From NCBI RefSeq assembly GCF_011751075.1, contig NZ_JAALLN010000005.1, positions 208,868 to 272,867 on the forward strand: DNA of 64,000 nt, in the 5' to 3' direction. Origin of the DNA: Flavobacterium poyangense (lineage in GTDB: Bacteria; Bacteroidota; Bacteroidia; Flavobacteriales; Flavobacteriaceae). The position numbers were made by a program, and so were the translations under genes. Under the pieces are notes generated by a model. That model saw nothing but the letters and a program-made list of their open reading frames with translations. It was not told the origin of the DNA and did not search any database. This document shows positions 9,160-18,200 of this stretch, piece by piece. Positions within the stretch are counted from its first letter, which is position 1; the number at the start of each line of letters is the position of its first letter.

Positions 9160-9500
9160 AATTTAGTTGTTTGAGATTCGTAAGCCGGTAATTAATTCAA
9201 GTTGTGAGTTGTGAGATGCTGAATACGTGACGATTTGGTTATAGGAACCAAACGCTTTTGAATACGATATTAGAAGTATAAAAATCGATTAAATAAAATG
9301 GAACACCTTCCAGATTTACATTTTACATTTTTCAACTATCAACTATCAACTTGAATCCAGTAGATTCAATACTTAAAATTATTACGGTAGCTGTTTGTAA
9401 TAGTTTGAAAGTCCTGCAAGGATCACAAAATCTTGCAGGAGCTAACACAATAAAAGTAGTTGATCCTAACGGGACAATATACTTTGATGAGTCTTTGACG
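9160..9500. other. Intergenic region with hairpin
   Basis: No convincing gene. TCCTGCAAG (9412-9420) and CTTGCAGGA (9432-9440) form a 9-bp perfect stem with an 11-nt loop, about 60-90 bp past the stop of the Hint-domain gene. It may be an attenuator or a weak terminator inside the minus arm. The short repeats GTTGTGAGTTGTGAG and CAACTATCAACTATCAACTTG are low-complexity flavobacterial intergenic text. A 71-codon plus-strand frame here overlaps the Hint gene and is not supported. Confidence 0.45.
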
Positions 9501-10649
9501 TTATATTGGCGCTTTAAAATTGTGGGTCAAAATCCCATTAGCAAAGTAGGTGTGAAAAGGATTTAAAGTTAGCGGATAGATCTTTCTTTCTGCTAAGTTG
9601 ACGGATACAGTTGTAACGGGTATAATTTTCTTGTCAATAGTATATAAATGATCACCTATGCGAATATCTTCCAAAGCAATAAATTTCCATATACCATCAC
9701 GTTGTATCAATTGAGAGTGGCTTGGAGTAGCTTCCAACAATCCATCGTTGACCACAATAGTTTTATGCGCTACTTTTTGCATAATTTTGGTTATGGGAGA
9801 AATGATTCTGTTCTCTGCTAAATAGTCACAGGACCATTTGTAAAGTTCTTCAATATCGTTAGTATCAATTAAGGTTTCAATTTCAGCAGAAAGTAACAAT
9901 TGATCAAGGGCTAAATTTTCGATTGTTTCTTGTGTTCCGTCAGGTAGTGTAATTAAAGTGCCTTCTACAAAACAACCGCCTGATCCACCACCTGTAAAGG
10001 ATCCTGTTGTTTGAGATACTTCGTTACTGTATTCCGACCAATTTCCCATGGCATCTTTTGCTCTGATTTTATAAAAATACTGTGATTGAGGAAGCAGGTC
10101 AAAATCCTGAATAGAATTTGTAGATCCGTTGTTCAGACTATAACCAAGGCTCCAGCTATCTCCCAATCGCTTTTTATAGATTTGATATCCGGTAACGCCG
10201 ACATCATCTAAGGGTATAGTCCATAATAAATCGATCCTTCTGTAGTTTCCTAAAGTACTATGTAAAAGAGGCGCATCCGGAGGATAGATATCACCTGCAA
10301 GTTCGCAGCTACCTGACCTGTTAGCGTGATCCTGAACATTTGCTGTAAGCCATGCATCCGCTTTGGCATCGGCATCGGCCACGCTGATATCGGAAACAAA
10401 CTGGTTCGGATAAGCTACAAGTGTAACATTGCTACCCCTGTGTTCTCTTCCACAATCGTTTTTTACCGCGCTCATTTTCCTTTCGGTATTGTAATATCTC
10501 GGACTCGGAGCGCAAGTCACAGTATCGAGTACCGGAGCAATATAATCCGGGTCGCTGACTACATTTGGTTTTCTTTCACCTGCATAACTGTCATCATCTT
10601 CATAATATAATTCCAGTTCGGCGAATGATTTGTATCCTGTATTTCCCAT
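9501..10649 (-). CDS. DUF5977 - fibronectin type III - C-terminal Hint (hedgehog/intein-like) protein
   Basis: A 382-aa protein. Residues of about 52-115 form a DUF5977 repeat (RKMSAVKNDCG to DADAKADAWLTANVQ). Residues 122-215 are a fibronectin type III domain. A Gly-rich linker then leads to a Hint domain from Cys226 (GGCFVEGTLITLPDG). The Hint blocks are visible: the TxxH-type block ATPSHSQL (Thr308, His311) and the C-terminal THN (His376-Asn377). It ends only five residues after Asn377, and the next residue is Phe rather than Cys, Ser or Thr. That suggests autocleavage rather than full splicing. No signal peptide. It probably acts as a self-processing fibre or adhesin subunit; the released partner is unknown. 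Confidence 0.8.
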   Translation of the reverse strand: MGNTGYKSFAELELYYEDDDSYAGERKPNVVSDPDYIAPVLDTVTCAPSPRYYNTERKMSAVKNDCGREHRGSNVTLVAYPNQFVSDISVADADAKADAWLTANVQDHANRSGSCELAGDIYPPDAPLLHSTLGNYRRIDLLWTIPLDDVGVTGYQIYKKRLGDSWSLGYSLNNGSTNSIQDFDLLPQSQYFYKIRAKDAMGNWSEYSNEVSQTTGSFTGGGSGGCFVEGTLITLPDGTQETIENLALDQLLLSAEIETLIDTNDIEELYKWSCDYLAENRIISPITKIMQKVAHKTIVVNDGLLEATPSHSQLIQRDGIWKFIALEDIRIGDHLYTIDKKIIPVTTVSVNLAERKIYPLTLNPFHTYFANGILTHNFKAPI

Positions 10650-10660
10650 GTTTTAAATTT

Positions 10661-11458
10661 TTAGTAGTGTATTACAATTTTTCCGGTCGAAGAGTCTTTG
10701 ATATACGTAATGTAACCAAGGTTGGTGACCGCTTCGATATTTTTGGAGAGGTTGGTGCCCTGAATAGGCACTGTTGTAGAGGAGTTAAGCTGTTGTATCA
10801 AGTCTCCTCCGACATTTACAATATCATAACCGGATTTTTCCATTATCCCTCCGCGATACGTGCTGATTTCGATATCGATATTTCCGGTTTTTACTTCAGT
10901 GTACCAGGAACCGGCCATTCTTACCTGTATGGTAGACAAAGTAGGGTAGTCCGCCACTATTTTGCTGAAATTTATCAGGCAGCTTTCTACACCGTTATCC
11001 TGCATATTGTCTCCGGCCCACATGATATAGGCATTTTCTGCAGTTGCCTGTTTCGGGATTTCATAATCATTTCCATGTCCATAGCCCATCCATTTGTTAT
11101 CCAGAGCGGTTCCGGTATTGATGATACCGGTATAGGTGTCAAAATCTTTTCCGGCGCCTAGCGCCCATTTATAACGGACCACCATATAATTAAAAGGCGC
11201 TAATTCGGTTGTAGGTTCCAGAACACAGGAGGGACTGGCTCCACGCCAGAGCGTTTTTCTGCAGGTACCGGAATTGTTGGCATAGGCCTGCACATTGGCT
11301 GCAAGCCAGGCATCGGCTTTGGCATTTGCATCTTCTACACTGACCGTAGAAACAAACTGACCTGCTGTAGCCGTAAGCGTTACAGCGGTGCCCATAACTC
11401 CCGAAGCACAGTCATTTTTAGTCGCAATCAGTGATTTGCTTATATTGTAATATTCCAT
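10661..11458 (-). CDS. DUF5977-headed fibre-like protein
   Basis: A 265-aa protein. Residues 1-65 are a DUF5977 repeat (SLIATKNDCASGVMG to ANAKADAWLAANVQ), homologous to the one in the downstream Hint protein. The rest (about 85-265) is a beta-rich domain containing YMVVRYKWALGAGKDFDTYT and MWAGDNMQDNGVESCLINF. It is not a family I recognise by name but resembles carbohydrate- or ligand-binding modules. No signal peptide. It starts 266 bp after the 601-aa gene and is 11 bp from the Hint gene, so the two are likely co-translated parts of one fibre complex. Confidence 0.65.
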   Translation of the reverse strand: MEYYNISKSLIATKNDCASGVMGTAVTLTATAGQFVSTVSVEDANAKADAWLAANVQAYANNSGTCRKTLWRGASPSCVLEPTTELAPFNYMVVRYKWALGAGKDFDTYTGIINTGTALDNKWMGYGHGNDYEIPKQATAENAYIMWAGDNMQDNGVESCLINFSKIVADYPTLSTIQVRMAGSWYTEVKTGNIDIEISTYRGGIMEKSGYDIVNVGGDLIQQLNSSTTVPIQGTNLSKNIEAVTNLGYITYIKDSSTGKIVIHY

Positions 11459-11724
11459 ATTGGTTTGTAGGTGTTTGATTTGTCAATTTATTTTTTATAA
11501 CCCATAGTAACATAACTTTGAAAACGCAAAATGGCGTTTCACATATCTAAATCCTTATCGTAGGATGGTGTGATGGAAATATGTTTCCTTTTTAAGCTCT
11601 TTTTTTGCAGGTAAAAGTGATGTCGCTATGGGTATAGTATTATTTTATGAAGTACACCAATGCGTTAGATTTTTGGTAGGTACTTAAAATAGATTGTAGA
11701 ATGTTAGATGACTTATAATAAAGA

Positions 11725-13530
11725 CTAGGCAGCTAACCCGCCATCGGTGATTTGCCAATTGTTTGGCGCTCCCGTAAGTATGGCTCTGGCGGCTGCACTT
11801 GCGGACGTATATTTGATCGTTCCAAATGAAATAGTTACTCTAGGTTTTACCGGTTGCACGCTCCAGCTATTATAGAGGGCATCTAAATTGGACGCCGAAA
11901 AGTTTGATGCTGATTTGTCGGCCATGAAATCTGTAAAATCGGTTACATTAGTGATATTCCATGCACTAATGTTTTGATTAAAGCTTGTTGCAAAACGGAA
12001 CATTCCGTTAATATTTATTGCGGCTGCAGTATTCCAATTGTTTAAGGTTTGATTAAACGCTTGGGCATTATGAAACATATACAGAAAATTTGTAACTGCT
12101 GTTGTATTCCAATTGTTTAAGGGTTGATTAAACACTGGCGCATTATAAAACATATGTTGCATATTTGTAACCATTGCTGTATTCCAATTGCTTATAGACT
12201 GATTGAAGCTGGAAGTATTTGAAAACATCCAAGACATATCGGTAACCGCTGCAGTATTCCAATTGTTTAGAGGTTGATTGAAGGCAAAACACCCATTAAA
12301 CATTTTAGTCATGTTAGTTACTTTAGAGGTATTCCAATCGTTTAAAGGCTGATTAAATACTTGGGCTAAAGAAAACATTCCAGACATAGTAACAGGTGTA
12401 TTTACATTTAAAATCCAATTATTAATATCAGGGCTGCCCCCATTATTAAATGCAATAGCTTGGTTAAACATAGAGTTAAAATTAGTTACTTTACTGACAT
12501 TCCATGTACTAATGTTTTGATTAAAGTTTGACGCGAATGAAAACTGATTAGTCATTGCTGTAACCTCCGCAGTATTCCAATTGCTTAAAGGTTGATTGAA
12601 TACTTGCGCTGACGAAAACATACCGTCCATGCGAAGGGGTGCACTCGTATTCAAAATCCAATTATTGATATCAGGACTACCGCCGTTGTTAAAAGAACTT
12701 GCTAAAGTAAACATAAAGGTAAAACTAGTTACTTTGCTGACATTCCATGCCCCTATATTTTGATTAAAGTTTATAGCTGATGTGAACATATTATCCATAT
12801 TCGTTACTTCAGCTGTATTCCAGTTGTTTAAAGGCTGATTGAATGCTTTTGCACTTTGAAACATAGCCGTCATATTTTTAGCAGCTCTTGTATTCCACTT
12901 ATTTAAAGGTTGGTTGAATACAGTTGCAGAGCTAAACATGGAGTAGAAGTTAAGTACTTTACTAACATTCCAGTTTTCTATGTTTTGATTGAAATTTGTT
13001 GCTGTATTAAACATAGAATGCAAGCTGGTCACGTCTGCTGTATTCCATTCATTTATCTTATTCACAGTAGTCAATGAGAAACAATCTCTAAAAAAACTAT
13101 ATAAGTCTCTTACTCCTGCTAAATCTAATACATCTGATACAGTAGATAGATCTAAATTAGCACATCCGTAAAAACATTCCCCTCCGTAATTTCCTAGCCT
13201 TAATATTCCCCAAGAGCTTACCGATAGTATTTTTAACCGGTCTCCTTTATTTGAAAATTTCCACCCGCTGCAAGTTCCATTTATAGTGATGGTGTAGGTA
13301 CCCCCAGAAGCATAGGTATGTAAAACTTCAGCTTGATTATGGGAAGTTATATAATTGGATGAACCATCACCCCAGTTTACATGAAAGGCATAGGTCCCTC
13401 CGGCAACCAATGGTAATTTTACCTGTAAAGCAGTACTGGATCCTGTTGATACATTGTCAGTCTTCCAGGTCGAGACAAATGCGGTGGCAGCTTTGCTTAT
13501 TCCATATTCATAAAATAATGATGGATTCAT
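11725..13530 (-). CDS. PKD-like plus BspA/DUF285 repeat protein
   Basis: A 601-aa protein. An N-terminal PKD-like domain (about 25-110) holds VNWGDGSSNYITSH and LHTYASGGTYTITINGTC. From about 135 to 540 there are many 25-residue DUF285 repeats of the form FNQPLNNWNTAAVTDMSWMF. The C-terminus (SASAAARAILTGAPNNWQIT) matches the 369-aa paralogue. DUF285 repeats are found in BspA-like surface proteins. Here they sit in a fibre gene cluster, start 3 bp after the 548-aa fibre gene and lack a signal peptide. They fit an exposed receptor-binding arm. The repeats are also visible in DNA at about 75-150-bp periods, which would aid recombination and length variation. Confidence 0.82.
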   Translation of the reverse strand: MNPSLFYEYGISKAATAFVSTWKTDNVSTGSSTALQVKLPLVAGGTYAFHVNWGDGSSNYITSHNQAEVLHTYASGGTYTITINGTCSGWKFSNKGDRLKILSVSSWGILRLGNYGGECFYGCANLDLSTVSDVLDLAGVRDLYSFFRDCFSLTTVNKINEWNTADVTSLHSMFNTATNFNQNIENWNVSKVLNFYSMFSSATVFNQPLNKWNTRAAKNMTAMFQSAKAFNQPLNNWNTAEVTNMDNMFTSAINFNQNIGAWNVSKVTSFTFMFTLASSFNNGGSPDINNWILNTSAPLRMDGMFSSAQVFNQPLSNWNTAEVTAMTNQFSFASNFNQNISTWNVSKVTNFNSMFNQAIAFNNGGSPDINNWILNVNTPVTMSGMFSLAQVFNQPLNDWNTSKVTNMTKMFNGCFAFNQPLNNWNTAAVTDMSWMFSNTSSFNQSISNWNTAMVTNMQHMFYNAPVFNQPLNNWNTTAVTNFLYMFHNAQAFNQTLNNWNTAAAININGMFRFATSFNQNISAWNITNVTDFTDFMADKSASNFSASNLDALYNSWSVQPVKPRVTISFGTIKYTSASAAARAILTGAPNNWQITDGGLAA

Positions 13531-13533
13531 ATC

Positions 13534-15180
13534 TTATACGTTTGAAATTCTTAAATAGTCTGTAGTTCCGATACTTGAAATCGTGGCAGTACTTCCGGCT
13601 GCACCATTTAGAACAGCTGTGGCATTAACTAATACTAAAGTTCTGCCTGCTGCTTGTACAAAGGTTACCGCTCCGGCACCATGTTTTAAATACGAAGCAC
13701 AAAAATCAGTTCCGCCATTTACTGTTAGGTTTAGGGCAGTTGCTCCATGGTTAAGGATTACGTTTTTACCAAGCTGACTTTTACCGTTTGCATCAAGAGT
13801 ATCAGTTGTAATAGCTGTAGTAGTAGAAATGGTAATTTGTGTTGGTTCTGGTACTGCAGTATTGTCGCCAATTTTCTTTTCGACCCCATCACTGCCCATA
13901 ACATACAGATCGGTTGTACCAACAGTTTTGGCATATAATTTTGCCTGACCCGGTGCTGCTTGTTGTGACCCTGCACCGGTTAAGGTTAATGAGGCATCTG
14001 AAAGGTTGGCTCGGGAACTTAGTGTGGTAAAAGAGCGTGCCGTAACATCACCTTCGTGTGTGATAAAGGCATTTTCCTGTGCTAGCTTTTGAATGCTGAT
14101 TGCTTTTCTGTCGGCATTAGCTGTGGTGGTATCCCAGGTAGAAGTGGTTTGGTTTGAATTGGAATTTTGAATCAATTTTAGACAGTTGGCACTATTGTTT
14201 TTACTAATTGTTAAAACAGTATTTGCCGAAGTGTCGTGCGTCAATGTTAAGGCTCCGTCTTTAGTTTCGTTTCCGGTTTTGTGTAGGACGTCGGTATCTT
14301 CTGCGTAAACAGTAGGATCTAATGAACCATCGCCTTTTACAAATTGAGACGCTGTTCCGTTAACCGTAATGTATTTTTGAGCTGTTACAACACCATTGGT
14401 GTCAATTTTGGTTTTGACAACATTGTCTTTTGCTACTTGCAGCACGTCTCCTGTTGCTGTTAAACTCGAATTGATATAAGTACCAACTCCGGCTCCTGAA
14501 TTAGATAGTTTAAAACCGGTTCCTGTTGCTGCGTTTTGTATGGCAATTCCGTTTCCGGCACCGCTTACATTGATGTCAAGTGAGGCAGAAGCAGTACCTG
14601 TACCGCTGTTTGTAAGTACAATTCCACTTGTAGCAGCGGGAGTGGTGTTGTTAAAAGTTAGCAGACCATTTTTAGTTTCGTTGCCTGTGGTATGCAGGAA
14701 ACTGGTAAAATCGATTTGTCCGCCCGTTCCGCTTCCCGGATTAGGGGTTAGGTTTTTAAACCAATAATCTACCTCAATATTTCTGCCGTTTATAGGGGAA
14801 GAAAAAGTAATTACGGCCGTACTGTAGTTTACCGTGTAATCCTGATCTTCCTGTAATAATTGTCCGTTTTTAAAAAGTTTGATACTTTGTGGGATCGGTG
14901 ATTTTTCAAGAGGTAGTGTTGAATCGCTAAACGTACTTCCAAAATATTCTTTATGCGGCATATAACTGTTACCGGTAATAATACCAATGTTTTGTAATCC
15001 TACTTTTAGTAGGGCAGGGGTTACAAAACGTTCATTATCTCTACCTTCTTCGACCATTTGATAATCGGCTTTGTCTTCGGTTTTATGTACGAAACTTTCA
15101 AAAATTTCGGCAAAGTCGCCTTGTGTCGGGATATCACCGTTCTGAAATTTACTTCCAATGTTAATTCTGTTTGTTATCAT
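13534..15180 (-). CDS. Phage tail-fibre-like protein
   Basis: A 548-aa protein. The start NIGSKFQNGDIPTQGDFAEI and FVHKTEDKAD is a typical N-terminal docking region of Bacteroidota phage-type fibres. A beta domain follows (about 85-145: SIKLFKNGQLLQEDQDYTVN). Then come repeats with FLHTTGNETKNGLLTFNNTT and VLHKTGNETKDGALTLTHDT and glycine/threonine-rich beta-helix text, as in triple-stranded fibre shafts. The C-terminal beta-sandwich (TITVN...LKHGAGAVTFVQ, LVNATAVLNGAAG) resembles the 164-aa protein at the arm's end. No signal peptide. It is likely the main shaft fibre; the following 601-aa gene starts 3 bp after its stop. Confidence 0.72.
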   Translation of the reverse strand: MITNRINIGSKFQNGDIPTQGDFAEIFESFVHKTEDKADYQMVEEGRDNERFVTPALLKVGLQNIGIITGNSYMPHKEYFGSTFSDSTLPLEKSPIPQSIKLFKNGQLLQEDQDYTVNYSTAVITFSSPINGRNIEVDYWFKNLTPNPGSGTGGQIDFTSFLHTTGNETKNGLLTFNNTTPAATSGIVLTNSGTGTASASLDINVSGAGNGIAIQNAATGTGFKLSNSGAGVGTYINSSLTATGDVLQVAKDNVVKTKIDTNGVVTAQKYITVNGTASQFVKGDGSLDPTVYAEDTDVLHKTGNETKDGALTLTHDTSANTVLTISKNNSANCLKLIQNSNSNQTTSTWDTTTANADRKAISIQKLAQENAFITHEGDVTARSFTTLSSRANLSDASLTLTGAGSQQAAPGQAKLYAKTVGTTDLYVMGSDGVEKKIGDNTAVPEPTQITISTTTAITTDTLDANGKSQLGKNVILNHGATALNLTVNGGTDFCASYLKHGAGAVTFVQAAGRTLVLVNATAVLNGAAGSTATISSIGTTDYLRISNV

Positions 15181-15266
15181 GTTATTTAATTTTATTGCTT
15201 TAAATAGTGTTTAATAAGACCTGAGGGGAATACCAATGTCACAGGGATATTGGTATTTAGTGTTTT

Positions 15267-18200
15267 TTAAAGAGTCAGTATTTTTTCTTCACTGCTGAAC
15301 ATACCCGACGAGTTTTCGGCTATTACTTTAAAATGATGGTAGATTCTTTCGCCTTCTTCATTTTTGATAAGGAGCTCATCCGTTGCCGGTTTAGTTTGCA
15401 GTAGTGGCAGTGTTATTTTTTTGTCATTGGAAACAATCTCATGGTGTTTCTCCCAATTGCCCTGATTGTTCATTTTATAGAGATGGTATTTTCCATTATG
15501 TGTTGTTTTATTCCAACTGAAAACAACCGGTTTCAGGATTGCTCCGTTTGTTCCTGTCACTACTCCTGTAGCTTCTAAAACAGGAGACTGAGGCGAAACA
15601 CTATCAGCAATGATGGTAGCTGTAATTTTTGAAGGCTGTGACGGTGCATAATCGATATTGAGGATCGGATTTAATAATGTCGAAGAAGCATCTTCATATT
15701 CAATTTCTCTGGAAACCGTAATTCGATAAAAAAGACCTTCGGCAAACGGAACAAACTCCTGATCACTAAAATCGTCATAGACAGTCCAGACATTGTCAAA
15801 ATGATTGGATAAAGTATCTTTGGTAATCAAAATTTCTTTGACGGGAGTCATGGTTCGTATGGATTGTGCAAGCTGTAAAGAAGCGGCACGATAGATGTTT
15901 ATCTTTTTTATATTGTACTCAGTCTCATACGCATTCAGTTCGATCTGAACCGAAGGTTTTATTCCCAAAACCTTATTTTCCGGAATTGGCATGATTCGTT
16001 TGATCTCGGGCGTTTGCGGAGGATTTGAGGCGACCAGTTTTACAGGTCCCAAAACTTTGCTGAGCTGACTGAAATTCATTTTTATATCCATTTCACGAAC
16101 TGCATAGAAATAGATATTTTGTGAGTTCCCATCCAGGTTAAAGTCCGTAAACTGAGTAATGTTATTAGCCGGATCTGCAATTTTCATCATCGGCGCTATG
16201 TCAAAATCAGGGTCAGTCGGTTTTAAGATGTAGCCGTTTTTATCTTTGATGGTCTGTTTTTTACCAATTGGCACATAGTTATTTCCTTTGATGTGCTCGT
16301 ATACCACAGGTACCTCCGTTAGCGGTACAAAAGCGGTATGAATGGCTTGTTCAATAAAATGAATGGCGAGTAAATTTTGCTCAATTCCCTGCTGTGTGGA
16401 AATAATTACCTGATTAAGGGCTGTTATCGCAGTGATTTCAGGAACTGTTTTGCCTTGTGCTTTATTATGCCATTTTACAAATTCATTAATTGCTTCTATT
16501 AATTGTTGATGATCGGGTAACGGAAAACGATATTGATTTTCCGGTAAAGCAGTCGTTGGATAAAACTCATAATTGGTTTTTGACTGCAGCATATCAAAAT
16601 TCAGGAAGTTTTCCCATCGGTTACCGAAGTTTACTTCATTATTTCCTCCAAGTTTTTTTAATGCCTCTCTGATATTGTTAATCGTTTCCTTTTTGTATAA
16701 GACATTTAACAAGTCTTCATCATTGGCTCTGTAGTGCAGTACTCCGTAAGGCTTGTGCTTGTATTTGGTTGTAAAAGTATAAGTAGAACGGTTGTAAAAA
16801 TCAGGACGTGTTGCATACAAACTACCTTTAACCTCTTCCGGTCTGGCCGGTTCTGTAACTTTTACCGAATACATAGGACTCGGGACACTGATTTTGGAGT
16901 CGTAATCAAAGTGATTCGAATGCGTACTGATTCCGAAGATCGAGTAGTGGGTACTTTCATTTTCTCTCGGCAGAATATTGGCTGCGGTAATTCCGTTGGC
17001 CGGATTAGCATACAAATACACTCTGTAACTTGGGTAATAGTTGACCTTTTGCTCTCCTAAAAGGATTTCATCATAATTTTCGGCTATGGTTTGATTGACA
17101 TAATCTCCCAGTTTAAAATTCGTATCATTGATATAGAGAACTAAATTTCCGGTTCCACCGCTGTTTTCTGTTCGGACTACTTTGAATTCTTTTCTGGTTT
17201 TTACCGGAATGGTGCTTCCTGCTCTTACAGCACTTTTGGTAAACAATCGGATCGTACCGTTAAACCATTCAACTGAATTTTCGTTCCCCGCTTTAAATTG
17301 CGGATGCTGTGCGAGTGTATAATTAGAGAAGACGATTTTGTAAAGACCCAAATGTTTTTGGTCCTGCAGTGGGATTCTTTTTCCATCAGTATCTAACTTA
17401 AAGCTGCCGTCACTGTTCATTTCATAAGCGTCTTTTATTATTAATGGAATTGTATTCCCCTCAGCATCCAACTCAAAGCTTCCGTTACTTTTCATTTTAA
17501 AAGTGTTTTCCAATTCCCTGGAGATAACGGCATTTTCCCAGATCCCCCTTGTCTTTTCAATTTGCAATTCACCATTTCCTTCCTTGTCCAGATATTGAAC
17601 AATTTCTTTATTGACTTTACCGACAATTGCAGGGCATTCTACCCGAAAATCAAGAGGTAAGGAGCGATGCCAGTTAGAAAGGGTAAGCATATTTTGAACT
17701 AAAGTACACAAACCGTTTACCGGTTTTTTGATTGGTTTAATTTGTTCAGAATCTATAGTCGCATCGCCATTTGACTGAATACTTTCGGCTACTTCTTTTT
17801 TCAGGACTTCAACAAGAGCATAATTAAATACATCCTGGTCTTTGTCATTTTTCTTAAAGAAAACGTCAATGCCTTTTATCACATAATTTTGATCGTCAAT
17901 AGTTAGGATACCTCCAATGAATCTGGTTTTATTTGTATTATTCAGTGTTAGCTTAACTTCTTCACCACTGCTTAGCATCTTATAATCTCCGATTGTAATA
18001 ATGGCCGTAAGATTATCTGCAGCTACGTCGTCAATAGCTTTGATTTCAGCATGTTCTACTGCTGGTAAACCGTCTTTATAATAAATTTTGAAATTGTCAG
18101 CAAATGTTTCTTCATCAGGATTTACAGGATCCGGTTTTACGGCATTTTCAGGTGTCATTCCGTCCGGAACAGGATAGTTCTCCATTTCCTGAATACTATA

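Noticed and set aside
9351..9566. 71-codon plus-strand frame
   Set aside because: Overlaps the 3' end of the Hint gene in antisense and an intergenic hairpin; no independent support.
10565..11161. 198-codon plus-strand frame opposite the DUF5977 genes
   Set aside because: Antisense to two well-supported genes; its composition reflects the codon bias of the opposite strand.
11725..13530. Regular DNA repeats that might suggest a CRISPR-like array
   Set aside because: The repeats code for 25-residue DUF285 units in an open frame and lack short identical repeats with unique spacers.
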